Notes: a model not told the origin generated them from the sequence alone. Counted from the stretch's first letter, positions 7,781 through 17,443 are shown. The stretch: 64,000 nucleotides of DNA from Nodularia sp. LEGE 06071 (GCF_015207755.1 NZ_JADEWH010000018.1:35123-99122), one strand, 5' to 3'. A program made the numbers and translations.

Positions 7781-9853
7781 TTATGGTAGAGATTGTATGA
7801 TTTGTTCCGCCACAAACTCAGGTATTTGAGTCGTATTTTGTAGTAAATTGAGATTGCTTTCAGGAGTTGCTGACATCTGGATATTTTCTGCCTTGAACCG
7901 TTCCTGAATCATCTGAATCACATCTGCATGAACTCCCCAAAAATCAACTGTTTTAGTCCAACCACTAATACCTATAGAAAAATAATACTCTTCCAATGAC
8001 CAGAGAACTTTTCCTGGCTTGGGATCTTCCAGAACTTTCGGGTGTGATTTCATAATTTCCAGCAGTAAGTTTTGGATGCGTTCTAAGTCTTCATTCAAGC
8101 CAACCCGCAACCAAATCGATACTTTACGGATTTCCCTATGAGTCAGATTTTCGATCATTCCCTCCCAAACACTATTATTAGGAAGCACATATATCTGACC
8201 TTGAAAACCTTCAATTTTAGTACTGGCTAGAGAAATAGAATCAACATAACCCCAAATACCACCAACTTTGATTTCATCACCAATATCAAAGGGTTTGTTA
8301 ATCATAATCATCAAACCACTAGCAAAGTTACCCAAATTGTTTTGTAGGGCAAAAGCTAACACGAAACTTGCACCCCCAACCAAGGCTAAAATTGGACCAA
8401 GGCTGACTTCTAGTGCTGTCAGTGCCAACATGACACCGACCACAACACCACCACGCTTGATAAGCATAACTATAAACTCGCGTAATAGCTCAGATGCACC
8501 CCCAATCTGTTTTAAGGAGCGATTCAGGATCATTCCTAGAATCTGAGAAACAATGATGGAGAGAATCACAATACCTACGAATTTACCGATGTGATCCGCC
8601 CAGCGTAAGCCACCTTCTCCTGATTGCACCCAGCTTATCAAGCGAACTAATAGACCTTCCGTATCTTGTAAGTCAACTGCAACCATGCTGATGGCTGTGA
8701 TGTATTTATGATAGGCTTCAGGTTCTCCTCCTTTGCGTTCTAATTCTGCAAGCACAACTTTAAATCTGTCAACTATGGCTGTGCGATCTGATTGCAATTC
8801 TGTAACGTAAACTACCATTTCATTTTTAAATTTCGCTTCTGCATTAGCATTTTCATCTAATTGTTCTCCGGCTTGTTCTAGTTTATCTTCCTGAGATTTG
8901 AAACTTTCTTGATTGTTAACAGTATCAATTGATCCAGCAACTTTGGTACTACCATCACCTTCAATTTTGGTATTCTCCAACAAACTTGCAGCTTGATTTA
9001 GATCTCGAGAAGATTTTTTAGTAGTATCTGGGGTTCTAAACCCTTCTATTTCTTCTATTACTTGCTTGAGAGATTTTTGGGCTGCATCTAGCTGTTCATT
9101 CGCTTTTTTAAACTGAAGTGAATCACGAACAGATTCTTTTTTTTTGGTTTGGGCTTCTTCAAAAGCTGTGATTGCTGCATCTAATTTATAAATCTTATTT
9201 GTAGCATCATTATAGTCAAAAGAACCAGCAATGAATTGTTCTCGCTGTTTCTTGGTTGCATCTAATACAGCTTTAGCTTGATCTAATTCTGCTGTCTTTT
9301 GAGCATTTTCTAGGGCATTTTTTAAGGCATCATCTTGTTGAATATCCTGTTTAGCTTTCTGAGCCTTCTGAATAAATTCCTGTCCTTTTTTCATATCTTT
9401 TTTGGCTGCTTCTAATTCTTTTACAGCCTCTCCGTATTCTGGAGAACCAGGAGTCGCAGTCTTGAATTGTGCTTCTGCTGCTTTGAGTTCTTCCACTGAT
9501 TTCAATAAGAAAGCAGATGCTTCTTTCTCTTGGTTGATGATTCTATTTTCCCGTTTAATAGCTATTTCAGCATTACTAATTCTTTGAACTTTATCTTTGA
9601 GCAAGATTAGCCAAGCGGCTGATTCATTTTGCAGTTCTTCTAAAGTTAACGGCTTAACTAATAGTTGCAATTCGTCAGTAGGAACTGTAGGATCTTGAGT
9701 CGTAATTGCAAATCTCGGATCTCCATTAACCGCAGGTTGAACTTGTTCTGCTGTTGGTTCTTCTGTTGGCTGTTCTTCCGTTCTTCCTGGTGTACTCCAT
9801 AATGCGAATACACATACTACGCCAGCGACAATAGTACGAATTCGGTAGTGCAT
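7781..9853 (-). CDS. MscS-family mechanosensitive channel with long coiled-coil N-terminus
   Basis: 690 residues. A signal-like hydrophobic N-terminus (residues 5-20) is followed by about 300 residues of Lys/Glu/Ala/Gln-rich coiled coil (70-370), presumably outside the inner membrane. Hydrophobic helices follow from about 400 to 520, including the MscS pore-lining region (GGASFVLAFALQNNLGNFASG) and the beta domain (FDIGDEIKVGGIWGYVDSI, IYVLPNNSVWEGMIENLT). MscS channels open on membrane tension and release solutes on hypo-osmotic shock. Most family members are smaller; the coiled-coil extension is the special part here. A good ribosome binding site (caggaaa) precedes the ATG. Confidence 0.88.
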   Translation of the reverse strand: MHYRIRTIVAGVVCVFALWSTPGRTEEQPTEEPTAEQVQPAVNGDPRFAITTQDPTVPTDELQLLVKPLTLEELQNESAAWLILLKDKVQRISNAEIAIKRENRIINQEKEASAFLLKSVEELKAAEAQFKTATPGSPEYGEAVKELEAAKKDMKKGQEFIQKAQKAKQDIQQDDALKNALENAQKTAELDQAKAVLDATKKQREQFIAGSFDYNDATNKIYKLDAAITAFEEAQTKKKESVRDSLQFKKANEQLDAAQKSLKQVIEEIEGFRTPDTTKKSSRDLNQAASLLENTKIEGDGSTKVAGSIDTVNNQESFKSQEDKLEQAGEQLDENANAEAKFKNEMVVYVTELQSDRTAIVDRFKVVLAELERKGGEPEAYHKYITAISMVAVDLQDTEGLLVRLISWVQSGEGGLRWADHIGKFVGIVILSIIVSQILGMILNRSLKQIGGASELLREFIVMLIKRGGVVVGVMLALTALEVSLGPILALVGGASFVLAFALQNNLGNFASGLMIMINKPFDIGDEIKVGGIWGYVDSISLASTKIEGFQGQIYVLPNNSVWEGMIENLTHREIRKVSIWLRVGLNEDLERIQNLLLEIMKSHPKVLEDPKPGKVLWSLEEYYFSIGISGWTKTVDFWGVHADVIQMIQERFKAENIQMSATPESNLNLLQNTTQIPEFVAEQIIQSLP

Positions 9854-10152
9854 GAATTTTTTCCTGCTTTTTTACAAAAAATAGATAATCATGATTGATA
9901 AAACCAGAAAATATCATACTCTACGGTCATAAAATTTACAAATAAATGGTGGAATTTCAAAAAATATCTTAATTTTTATTTAGTAAAAATGCCAAGATAA
10001 TTAAGTTTTATTTAAACAGGAAAAACCTGTGCGATAATGAGTAGCCTCATAAATTTTGCAAGTGCCTAAACATCGCGTGGCTAAGTTTGGGTGGTTCCGC
10101 GATTTCTAATCGCCAGGGCTAGATGCAAGATATGAGCGCCCCAGGAGGGGAA

Positions 10153-10180
10153 GTCAAAAATCAAAAATCAAAAGTCAAAA
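10153..10180. repeat. Heptamer tandem repeat (STRR type)
   Basis: Four consecutive 7-base units (gtcaaaa, atcaaaa, atcaaaa, gtcaaaa). Short tandemly repeated heptamers are a known feature of heterocystous cyanobacteria and occur at several other places in this window. Confidence 0.75.
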
Positions 10181-10206
10181 GTATTAAATCCCGTCGCAAC
10201 GAATGA

Positions 10207-10271
10207 AACAAACACATTTTTCTGGTTTGGCTAAAAACCTTGCTATATAAGGGTTATAAAATGTGTTTGTT
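10207..10271. repeat. 14-bp perfect inverted repeat, possible terminator
   Basis: aacaaacacatttt at 10207-10220 pairs exactly with aaaatgtgtttgtt at 10258-10271 around a 37-base loop. It lies just beyond the 3' end of the minus-strand gene at 10320 and could end its transcription, or be the ends of a tiny mobile element. Confidence 0.5.
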
Positions 10272-10319
10272 AGGAGTTTTCATCTACTAACTGACTCAGT
10301 TGATTGACGCAATGCTGTA

Positions 10320-11093
10320 TTAGGCTGTTTTGAAAAAACGGATAATTTCACGGACATGATCGAGAAATTGTCCATCAGTGGAAAGTTGCGCGATCGCACT
10401 TCTGGCTTCTCTAGCCAAACGTTCATGTTCAATTTGATTTGTGGCACGTAATTCTTCTAAACTAGCAGTTACCCTGGCTAAATCTCTGCGCGTTTCTTCC
10501 GTAAAGCGTTGTTGATTTGCGGGTAATGAGTAATCTAGTTCGGGATTGAGTTGTTCTTCTAAGCGTTTAACTGCGTCCTCTAGGTGAGCAAAACGATTGC
10601 GGAGTTCCATCACATCCTCACGGGGATATTGAAATTCTTGGCGAATCATCCTCAAGCGTGCATATAAATATTCGTAGGCGCGGATAGCTGGACGCAGGAT
10701 GGTTAATAATAAAGCCGCACCAGAACTGATATATCCCACAGCGCTGATACCAGTAGCTGCAAGAGTATAAAGACCCACGGCTGAGAATAAGTGTAAACCA
10801 ATGGCTACCCAAAGCGATCGCTTGGCTAAAACTCTGACATAATTGATTTGTTTTTCATCTACGGGAATTTGTTTTTCCGTAGATTGTGCGGCTTCTGCTA
10901 AGACTTCCTTCGCTTGAAAATGTACACTCCAAGGTACAGTCACAATCACTAATAACCACCAAAAACTTGCACCACCAATTACCCAATCAAGGAAGCTACC
11001 AGCAGGTATTTGGAACCATTGCAGTCCGCCAAAACCCAGCAGTACTGCTAGTACAATTAGCACGATAGAATTAATCACAAATCTGAAATTCAT
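10320..11093 (-). CDS. Conserved hypothetical membrane protein with C-terminal coiled coil
   Basis: About 257 residues from the ATG at 11093 (269 from an ATG at 11129; neither has a clear ribosome binding site, though AGGGG stands upstream of the shorter one). Two hydrophobic segments in the first ~60 residues and two more between about 95 and 150 predict four membrane helices. The last ~110 residues are charged and helical (VMELRNRFAHLEDAVKRLEEQ), a coiled coil probably in the cytoplasm. I do not recognise a named family. It could be an envelope or shape-related protein, but nothing in the sequence fixes a role. Confidence 0.65.
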   Translation of the reverse strand: MNFRFVINSIVLIVLAVLLGFGGLQWFQIPAGSFLDWVIGGASFWWLLVIVTVPWSVHFQAKEVLAEAAQSTEKQIPVDEKQINYVRVLAKRSLWVAIGLHLFSAVGLYTLAATGISAVGYISSGAALLLTILRPAIRAYEYLYARLRMIRQEFQYPREDVMELRNRFAHLEDAVKRLEEQLNPELDYSLPANQQRFTEETRRDLARVTASLEELRATNQIEHERLAREARSAIAQLSTDGQFLDHVREIIRFFKTA

Positions 11094-11189
11094 TTGCCTA
11101 ACCCCTGGTGAAATTATCACCTCGATCATGGCTGTGCCTATGAGTTTCTACGGTAAAGCTTATGATAGTTTTTTGAGATGCACATCACC

Positions 11190-11597
11190 TTAGAGGATTA
11201 AATAGCTGCGCCAAGTCTTTGGAGAATCTTGGCTATCCAGTGCCGGAACTAGCAAGCGCCAGCTTTTACCTTCTTGCTGAATTTGCAGATAAACTTCAAA
11301 AGGTTGTTGCAGTTGTTTCAACTGTCTTTTTGGGAGATTCAAAATTAAATCGTAGGTTCCCCGCACCCGAAAAGCGGGTAAACTTTGAATCGTCAGGGGT
11401 TGTTCCTGCTGAATTTTTAAGCGTTTGATTTCAAAGCCCTGAAAATCCAGATCCAGTTTTTCGTTGAGTTGCTGCTGAGTTTGCTCAACCTGGAATGCGA
11501 TCGCCTTTTTGACTAACTGAGTATTTGGTAGCAGTCCAATACTTCCACACCCCATCAATAACCCCAGCAAAATCACCGTCACAAAAAGCCGCACCAT
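11190..11597 (-). CDS. Small putative lipoprotein
   Basis: About 135 residues starting at MVRLFVTVILLGLLMGC. This is a lipoprotein signal peptide with a lipobox ending in LLMGC (Cys at residue 17), so export and lipid anchoring are likely. The mature part is a mostly beta/alpha mix with KAIAFQVEQTQQQLNEKLDLDFQGFEIKRLKIQ and ends ...TWRSYLIL; it resembles conserved hypothetical proteins of cyanobacteria. A longer frame starts at 11639, but the 14 extra residues would spoil the signal peptide. Function unknown. Confidence 0.65.
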   Translation of the reverse strand: MVRLFVTVILLGLLMGCGSIGLLPNTQLVKKAIAFQVEQTQQQLNEKLDLDFQGFEIKRLKIQQEQPLTIQSLPAFRVRGTYDLILNLPKRQLKQLQQPFEVYLQIQQEGKSWRLLVPALDSQDSPKTWRSYLIL

Positions 11598-11690
11598 GTT
11601 TTTTGACACACCACACGCCAGCGATAGTATACAACACAATCCAGGTTTTTTGTCAAAAAAAACTCAGCGTACCTTTGCGTTAAAAAAACA

Positions 11691-12914
11691 CTAAGGTCTC
11701 ATAGCCCCACCTGCAAACAGTTCCCGAAACACATTGCGCCGTTGCTGTGGTGATTCTGGCGTAATCGAACCCCATAAACTTTCCCAGTAAAAAAACGAAA
11801 TACCGGGAAAAGTGCGATCGCGCACCGTCTCAACCTGTTCTCTAATTTGGGCAATATTCACAGGAGTCTTAGAAGTTCCCGTTAATATCCCAATCCCCAC
11901 CGGAATGCGAGACCGAGCAAACTTCACTGCTGGTTGTTCTAATTCATTAATAAAACTACTTTGATTATTGCGATATACCTGCAAAATCAACTCATCGACC
12001 AAACCTTTCCTCACCCAAGTTTCCCAATCTTGCAAATAGTATTTATAGGAAAAACCTTGTGAATTAGGCGAAAGCGAAACTATAGCATTAGGTTTAACTG
12101 CTTTCACACTTTCATATATTTCCGCCATAAAATCAGTAATCTTATTAGCACGCCAACGCATCCATCTGGGATTAAAAGGATCACTAGGAGGACTATTCCC
12201 TTGATGTTCTTGGCGATAGAGATCAACAGTGAAAGCATCATAACCAAATTTTACAGGCATTCCAAAGTGATCATCCAACTGAATACCATCCACATCGTAA
12301 CGACTCACCACTTCCATAATTAGCCCCAAGATAAACTCCTGAACCTCCGGATGCAGAGGATTTAGCCAAGCTTGCTGATGGGCTGAGTTGTCGTTAATTT
12401 CCTCCAAAGGAACTTCATTTGTAGATTTTGTTCCTTCTTGACCCATAGTTAACCAGTCTGGATAACGCCGGGCTAATTGAGAATGAGGTGGTGTCATAAA
12501 ACCGTATTCAAACCAGGGAATCACACTTAAACCTTGAGGTTTAGCAAGTTTGATCAGCTTTGCTAAAACATCCTGTCCACCGTGGATTAAATTAAGTATA
12601 GGGTCAGCATCTGAGCCTGTAACCATTTTAGCTCTAGGACTCTTATAAAAAGTATTGCCTCTATTCCAAACTACAGGATAAATCGTATTAAACTTTAGTG
12701 CTGATAGTTCGTTAATAGCGCGATTAATTCCCCAAGGTAAAAATAGGACACCACTAGCAACATTAGTTAGCCAAACGCCACGAATTTCCGTTATAGTAGG
12801 TAAAATTTTCGGCTGATAAAAAAGTGGTCGCGAAGGAAATGAAAATACTGTTAAGCACACCATTAAACCCAAGCACAGGAAGTAACTAAAGCCACGTCTA
12901 TTCAACCGATTCAT
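11691..12914 (-). CDS. Glycoside hydrolase-like family 10 protein (GHL10/DUF187)
   Basis: 407 residues. A positively charged N-terminus and hydrophobic segment (residues 8-27) form a signal peptide or anchor. The rest is a TIM-barrel-type GHL10 domain: IRGVWLTNVASGVLF, FNTIYPVVWNRG, VIPWFEYGFM, DVDGIQLDDHFGMP and VSLSPNSQGFSY. GHL10 proteins are secreted or periplasmic, and some cleave denuded peptidoglycan glycan strands, so a role in wall remodelling is likely but not shown here. No strong ribosome binding site is seen before the ATG. Confidence 0.85.
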   Translation of the reverse strand: MNRLNRRGFSYFLCLGLMVCLTVFSFPSRPLFYQPKILPTITEIRGVWLTNVASGVLFLPWGINRAINELSALKFNTIYPVVWNRGNTFYKSPRAKMVTGSDADPILNLIHGGQDVLAKLIKLAKPQGLSVIPWFEYGFMTPPHSQLARRYPDWLTMGQEGTKSTNEVPLEEINDNSAHQQAWLNPLHPEVQEFILGLIMEVVSRYDVDGIQLDDHFGMPVKFGYDAFTVDLYRQEHQGNSPPSDPFNPRWMRWRANKITDFMAEIYESVKAVKPNAIVSLSPNSQGFSYKYYLQDWETWVRKGLVDELILQVYRNNQSSFINELEQPAVKFARSRIPVGIGILTGTSKTPVNIAQIREQVETVRDRTFPGISFFYWESLWGSITPESPQQRRNVFRELFAGGAMRP

Positions 12915-13097
12915 TTCTGCGCTTGACTTTTTTTAGAGCAATACTTGTCACTACAAAGCAAAATTCCATCCCTCCGGAATATGTAGAGATATCATTATCT
13001 ATTAATTTATAACCCCAGTGTATTAAATCAGTGAACAGTGAACATTTATCAATTATCAAAGCATAAGCTGGGAGATTTTGACCCAATTATGTCTCTT

Positions 13098-13208
13098 ATA
13101 CCAATTTAATATAAAGATGCATAAATAGAATTTAACCAGAAATCCAGTTCCCCTCCTCGCTTGCGGGGAGGGGTCGAAATAATATGCAGCCTCACAAATA
13201 ATTGGTAT
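13098..13208. mobile_element. Putative 111-bp terminal-inverted-repeat element
   Basis: A 9-bp perfect inverted repeat (ataccaatt / aattggtat) bounds the stretch, and inner parts of the ends also pair loosely (atgcata / tatgca). The centre holds a hairpin, cccctcc-tcgcttgc-ggggagggg, at about 13150-13173. It has no coding capacity and no clear target duplication beyond TA, so it is a candidate MITE between the GHL10 and glcD genes. Confidence 0.45.
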
Positions 13209-13235
13209 TAACTGATAACTATTCACTGATAACTG

Positions 13236-14708
13236 TTAAAATTTTTCCACCCCTGCAAACTGCTTCAGGCTGACAGCATTTGCTGCTTCACCACAAGTTC
13301 GGGGCGTGGGGAAAATCTTATCAGGATTTGCCAAACCCTTGGGATTAAAAACGAATCTTACCCATTGCATACTTTCTAAATCAGCAGCGCTAAACATATC
13401 TGGCATATAGCATTTTTTATCTGCACCAATACCATGTTCACCAGAAATACTACCACCTACCTTTACACAAAGCTTGAGAATTTCCCCGCCCACTTCCTCA
13501 ACTTTTTCCAACGCGCCTGGAACCGCATTATCAAATAGAATTAACGGGTGAAGATTGCCATCACCAGCGTGAAATACATTGGCAATTTTATAACCAAACT
13601 TTTGACTTAACGCCTCAATCTCCTGCAAAACGTAAGTTAATTGAGTTCGAGGAATTACACCATCCTGAACATAATAATCCGGGCTTAAATGTCCAGCCGC
13701 AGCGAAAGCCGCTTTCCGACCTTTCCAAAGTTTCAAACGAGTTTCCGGGTCACTAGCAGAAGTGACATTACGCGCGCCATTCTTTTGACAAATTTCCGCC
13801 ACACGTTGTTTGTTTAGCCCAACTTCCACATCTAAACCATCGATTTCTACTAATAAAATCGCCGTAGCATCGCGAGGATAACAATTTGTCGCCACCACAT
13901 CCTCAACTGCATTGATGCTAATGTTGTCCATCATTTCCATACCACCGGGAATAATCCCCGCACTGATAATATCAGAAACAGTTTCCGCAGCCGCCTCCAC
14001 ACTGGTAAAATCTGCTAATAAAACACAAATTGATTCAGCACTTTTGAGGATTCGCAGAGTAATTTCTGTAGCGATACCCAAAGTTCCTTCAGAACCCACA
14101 AATACACCTGTTAAATCATAACCAGGCATTTCTGGTACTTGTCCACCTAAATCCAGAATTTCCCCGGAAGGGGTGACAATTTTTAAGCCCAAAACGTGGT
14201 TAGTGGTAACACCGTACTTGAGACAATGCACCCCACCAGAGTTTTCCGCCACATTACCCCCAATTGAGCAGATAATTTGGCTAGAAGGGTCTGGTGCATA
14301 ATAAAATCCCGCACCACTTACAGTTTGCGTTACCCAGCTATTAATCACTCCTGGCTGTACCACAATGCGCTGATTATCTAAATCAACATTGAGAATTTGC
14401 CGCATTAAGGAAGTGACAATCAAAACCGAATCTTCTGAAGGTAAAGCTCCACCAGATAAACCAGTACCAGAACCGCGTGCGATAAAGGTTACAGAGTATT
14501 TGTTGCATATCTTCACCAGTGCGGCAATTTGTTCTGTAGTTCTGGGCAAAACTACCACAGCCGGACGTTGACGATAACTGGTTAAGCCATCGCACTCATA
14601 GGTGATGAGTTCTTCCCGACGCTGCACTACACCATTTTTACCAACTACAGCCTCAAATGCTTTAATAATAGGTTTCCAGTTGTATTGCTTTTTCTCTTGG
14701 ATAAGCAT
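13236..14708 (-). CDS. glcD: FAD-linked glycolate dehydrogenase, GlcD type
   Basis: 490 residues, the usual size. The N-terminal FAD_binding_4 domain shows RPAVVVLPRTTEQIAALVKIC, ARGSGTGLSGGALP and QPGVINSWVTQ; FVGSEGTLGIATEITLRI follows. The C-terminal FAD-oxidase domain has NVFHAGDGNLHPLILFD with the expected His residues and SGEHGIGADKK. In cyanobacteria this enzyme oxidises glycolate from photorespiration to glyoxylate, passing electrons to the membrane chain. The related D-lactate dehydrogenase cannot be fully excluded. It appears monocistronic. Confidence 0.88.
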   Translation of the reverse strand: MLIQEKKQYNWKPIIKAFEAVVGKNGVVQRREELITYECDGLTSYRQRPAVVVLPRTTEQIAALVKICNKYSVTFIARGSGTGLSGGALPSEDSVLIVTSLMRQILNVDLDNQRIVVQPGVINSWVTQTVSGAGFYYAPDPSSQIICSIGGNVAENSGGVHCLKYGVTTNHVLGLKIVTPSGEILDLGGQVPEMPGYDLTGVFVGSEGTLGIATEITLRILKSAESICVLLADFTSVEAAAETVSDIISAGIIPGGMEMMDNISINAVEDVVATNCYPRDATAILLVEIDGLDVEVGLNKQRVAEICQKNGARNVTSASDPETRLKLWKGRKAAFAAAGHLSPDYYVQDGVIPRTQLTYVLQEIEALSQKFGYKIANVFHAGDGNLHPLILFDNAVPGALEKVEEVGGEILKLCVKVGGSISGEHGIGADKKCYMPDMFSAADLESMQWVRFVFNPKGLANPDKIFPTPRTCGEAANAVSLKQFAGVEKF

Positions 14709-14783
14709 AGTTTTTTATAGTTAGAGGTAGATATATCACCATTGTGACCAGAATAATGCTTTAGGGGAAGTAATAATGCATAA

Positions 14784-15695
14784 TCAACTGGAAGTTGTAT
14801 TTCTTCTTTTGCGTCTTCTTGTATGTAATAAGTCTAAATTTTTGCTTTCTGGCTCTTTGGGAGTTAGTGGTTGCTGCTGAAGTTTTACATTGGTCGTGGC
14901 TAATGGTTTTATGTTAACATTAGAATTGTAATAATTGACTGTTGTACCGGAATGGTCAATATATTTATAATTTCTCCCAACTTTTACTCTGGCAATACCG
15001 TCAGAAAAACTCTCAGCATAATCAAATTGGGGAAAAATGACGAGTTGACCTGACAAATTAATATAGCCCCATTTTTTCCCAACTTTTACGGCTGCTAAGT
15101 TCTCTGAAAATTTTTCTATATAATCATATTTAACTGGGATAATAGCCTTTCCAGATAAATTAATATAGCCATATTTGTTCCCAAATTTGACACGAGAAAT
15201 ACCTTGAGAGAAACACTCAGCCCAATCAAATTTATTGTTAATTACTAGCTTACCTGTTAAATTGATATAACCCCAATGTAAATCAATTTTTACCAATGCT
15301 AATCCTTCCGAAAATTCGTAAGCTTTACTAAATTGCGCCGGGATAACTATCTTACCAAGTTTATTTTTATAACCGTGTTTTTCTCGATGTTTAAAACGTT
15401 TTAAATCTAGGGGTAAATTTGGGAGATTTTCCAATTCTTTTTGAGGATTAGCCAGAGGATCACTGAATGCAGATACGCTCATTTCATGAGATAGTTCCTC
15501 AGCCTGAATAAATTGTAACTGAATAATGGTTCCTGTTTCGTCAATATGGTGAATTTCACCATCAATTTTTACTTGTGCAATTCCGTTATTAAATTGACTA
15601 GCTTCATTAAAATTCGGTGCAATAATAACTTCTCCCTTCTGGTTTTTATAACCCCACTTATTTCCCTGGTTAAATGGTCTTAAGATATGATTCAT
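14784..15695 (-). CDS. WG-repeat protein
   Basis: 303 residues made almost wholly of WG (KWG) beta-strand repeats about 32-35 residues long. Clear units contain NKWGYKNQKGEVIIAPNF, KHGYKNKLGKIVIPAQF, HWGYINLTGKLVINNKF, NKYGYINLSGKAIIPVKY and KKWGYINLSGQLVIFPQF; each is followed by a segment like FSEGLALVK. The C-terminal 40 residues are basic and lack repeats (RRRKRR near the end). No signal peptide is seen. WG repeats occur as binding modules in many bacteria; the ligand is unknown. Confidence 0.82.
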   Translation of the reverse strand: MNHILRPFNQGNKWGYKNQKGEVIIAPNFNEASQFNNGIAQVKIDGEIHHIDETGTIIQLQFIQAEELSHEMSVSAFSDPLANPQKELENLPNLPLDLKRFKHREKHGYKNKLGKIVIPAQFSKAYEFSEGLALVKIDLHWGYINLTGKLVINNKFDWAECFSQGISRVKFGNKYGYINLSGKAIIPVKYDYIEKFSENLAAVKVGKKWGYINLSGQLVIFPQFDYAESFSDGIARVKVGRNYKYIDHSGTTVNYYNSNVNIKPLATTNVKLQQQPLTPKEPESKNLDLLHTRRRKRRNTTSS

Positions 15696-15944
15696 CTGTT
15701 TTTTATAGCCCCAAGCAAACAGCTAAGTAAACTATAACAATATTTCCGCCTGCAATACTTAGTAAATTTACGTATATTGCCCATTGCTTGAAAGGACTTG
15801 AAGCAACGAACCCAAATTTCTCATGTATATTCTTAACCCTGTATCTCTGCGTCTCTGCGCGAACTAAAAAACTCCTTCACCTCCCGCCACATTTGCGGAA
15901 ACAAATTAAGCTAGAAATAACGCTCTTAAATAGTGGATAAAATT

Positions 15945-16631
15945 ATGGTTGAGCAAATTCTGATTAATACAGATGATTTTTATGTGCCAGATGCCAACCT
16001 ACTAGTTACCGAAGATGATACACCTGTGGACAATTTCGCATCTGCCAAACAACAACGCTTATTAGTCGGTTCTCTTTTTAGTTCTTTACAAAATCAGACT
16101 TTTTTAGCTGAGGCTAATGTGGGTGTTTACTATACAGACCTTCAGCCCCCCATTGTACCAGACGTTTTTCTGAGCTTAGATGTCCAAATTCCAGAAAAGT
16201 GGTGGGACAAACACAATCGTTGTTATATGGTTTGGCGTTTTGGTAAACCTCCAGAAGTTGTGATGGAAATTGTCTCTAATAAAGAAGGTGATGAATTAGG
16301 TAAAAAGTTAGAAATTTATGAGCAAATGCGGGCGAGTTACTATATTGTCTATGACCAAAATCAGCAATTAGGAGAACAAGCATTACGGATTTATGAACTC
16401 AGGGGAAGACGTTATTTTGAAACTTCAGAAACTTGGTTAGAACAAGTCGGTTTAGGTTTAACTCTGTGGTCAGGGAAATTTGAAGGTAGACAAGATAATT
16501 GGTTACGCTGGTGCTACCAAGATGGAACTATTCTACCTACTGGAGATGAACGGGCTGAACAAGCTGAACAGCGCGCCCAATTGTTAGCAGAAAGACTCAG
16601 GGCTATGGGCATAGATCCTGATACTGTTTAG
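15945..16631 (+). CDS. Uma2 family (DUF820) protein, first tandem copy
   Basis: 228 residues from the ATG at 15945; an in-frame GTG at 15933 is possible. PPIVPDVFLSLDV and PPEVVMEIVSNKEGDELGKKLEIYEQMRASYYIVYD hold the Asp, Glu, Asp and Lys positions of the Uma2 PD-(D/E)XK-like core. The C-terminus is a short helical tail, ERAEQAEQRAQLLAERLRAMG. The fold predicts nuclease chemistry, but no activity is established for this family. It is followed after 50-60 bases by a near copy of itself. Confidence 0.85.
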   Translation: MVEQILINTDDFYVPDANLLVTEDDTPVDNFASAKQQRLLVGSLFSSLQNQTFLAEANVGVYYTDLQPPIVPDVFLSLDVQIPEKWWDKHNRCYMVWRFGKPPEVVMEIVSNKEGDELGKKLEIYEQMRASYYIVYDQNQQLGEQALRIYELRGRRYFETSETWLEQVGLGLTLWSGKFEGRQDNWLRWCYQDGTILPTGDERAEQAEQRAQLLAERLRAMGIDPDTV

Positions 16632-16693
16632 AAACGGTATCTAATTTTAATCAATTAAGCTAGAAATAACGCTCTCAAATAGTGGATAAAATT

Positions 16694-17443
16694 ATGGTTG
16701 AGCAAGTTCTCATCAATGCAGATAATTTCTATGTGCCAGATGCCAACCTACTAGTTACCGAAGATGATACACCTGTGGACAATTTCGCATCTGAAAAACA
16801 ACAACGCCTCTTGGTTGGCTCTCTTTACAGTTCCTTACAAAACCAGATTTTTTTAGCAGCCGCTAATGTGGGTGTTTATTATGCATACAGAAAACCGCCT
16901 ATTGTCCCTGATGTTTTATTTAGCTTAGATGTCCAAATACCCGAAAAATGGTGGGACAAGCAAAATCGTTGTTATATGCTTTGGGAGTTTGAAAAACCTC
17001 CAGAAGTTGTGATGGAAATTGTCTCTAATAAAGAAGGTGATGAATTAGGCAAAAAGTTAGAAATTTATGAGCAAATGCGAGCGAGTTACTATATTGTCTA
17101 TGACCCTAATCAACAATTAGGAGAACAAGCATTACGAATTTATGAACTCAGGGGAAGGCGTTATTTTGAAACTTCTGAAACTTGGCTAGAACAAGTAGGT
17201 CTGGGTTTAATTCTGTGGTCAGGTGCATTTGAAGGTAGACAAGATAATTGGTTGCGCTGGTGTTACCAGGATGGAACTATTCTACCTACTGGAGATGAAC
17301 GGGCTGAACAAGAAAAGCAACGCGCCGAACAAGAAAAGCAACGGGCTGAACAAGAAAGGCAACGGGCTGAAGAAGCTGAACAACGCGCCCAATTATTAGC
17401 AGAAAGACTCAGGGCTATGGGCATAGATCCTGATACTTTGTAG
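16694..17443 (+). CDS. Uma2 family (DUF820) protein, second tandem copy with expanded tail
   Basis: 249 residues from the ATG at 16694 (in-frame GTG at 16682). It matches the preceding protein almost throughout, including PPEVVMEIVSNKEGDELGKKLEIYEQMRAS. The difference is the tail: where copy one has a single ERAEQAEQ, this one has four to five units of the type RAEQEKQ before RAQLLAERLRAMGIDPDTL, so the coiled coil is about three heptads longer. The expansion is coded by tandem near-identical 21-base units. It converges on miaA. Confidence 0.85.
   Translation: MVEQVLINADNFYVPDANLLVTEDDTPVDNFASEKQQRLLVGSLYSSLQNQIFLAAANVGVYYAYRKPPIVPDVLFSLDVQIPEKWWDKQNRCYMLWEFEKPPEVVMEIVSNKEGDELGKKLEIYEQMRASYYIVYDPNQQLGEQALRIYELRGRRYFETSETWLEQVGLGLILWSGAFEGRQDNWLRWCYQDGTILPTGDERAEQEKQRAEQEKQRAEQERQRAEEAEQRAQLLAERLRAMGIDPDTL

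Larger units (their letters stand above)
9854..10319. other. Intergenic stretch with heptamer repeats and inverted repeat
   Basis: 466 bases between minus-strand genes, without a credible ORF. It holds four heptamers at 10153-10180 and a 14-bp perfect inverted repeat at 10207-10271, both listed separately. Confidence 0.5.
15904..17443 (+). repeat. Tandem duplication of a Uma2 gene with its leader
   Basis: The sequence from aattaagctagaaataacgc (15904) through the first Uma2 gene is repeated from 16653 through the second. The unit is about 749 bases and includes about 40 bases upstream of each ATG. Identity is high along the length by eye. The second copy gained extra heptads at its 3' end. 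Confidence 0.9.

Noticed and set aside
10153..10180. Possible CRISPR-like array
   Set aside because: This and the other heptamer arrays have 7-base units with no spacers and no cas genes nearby.
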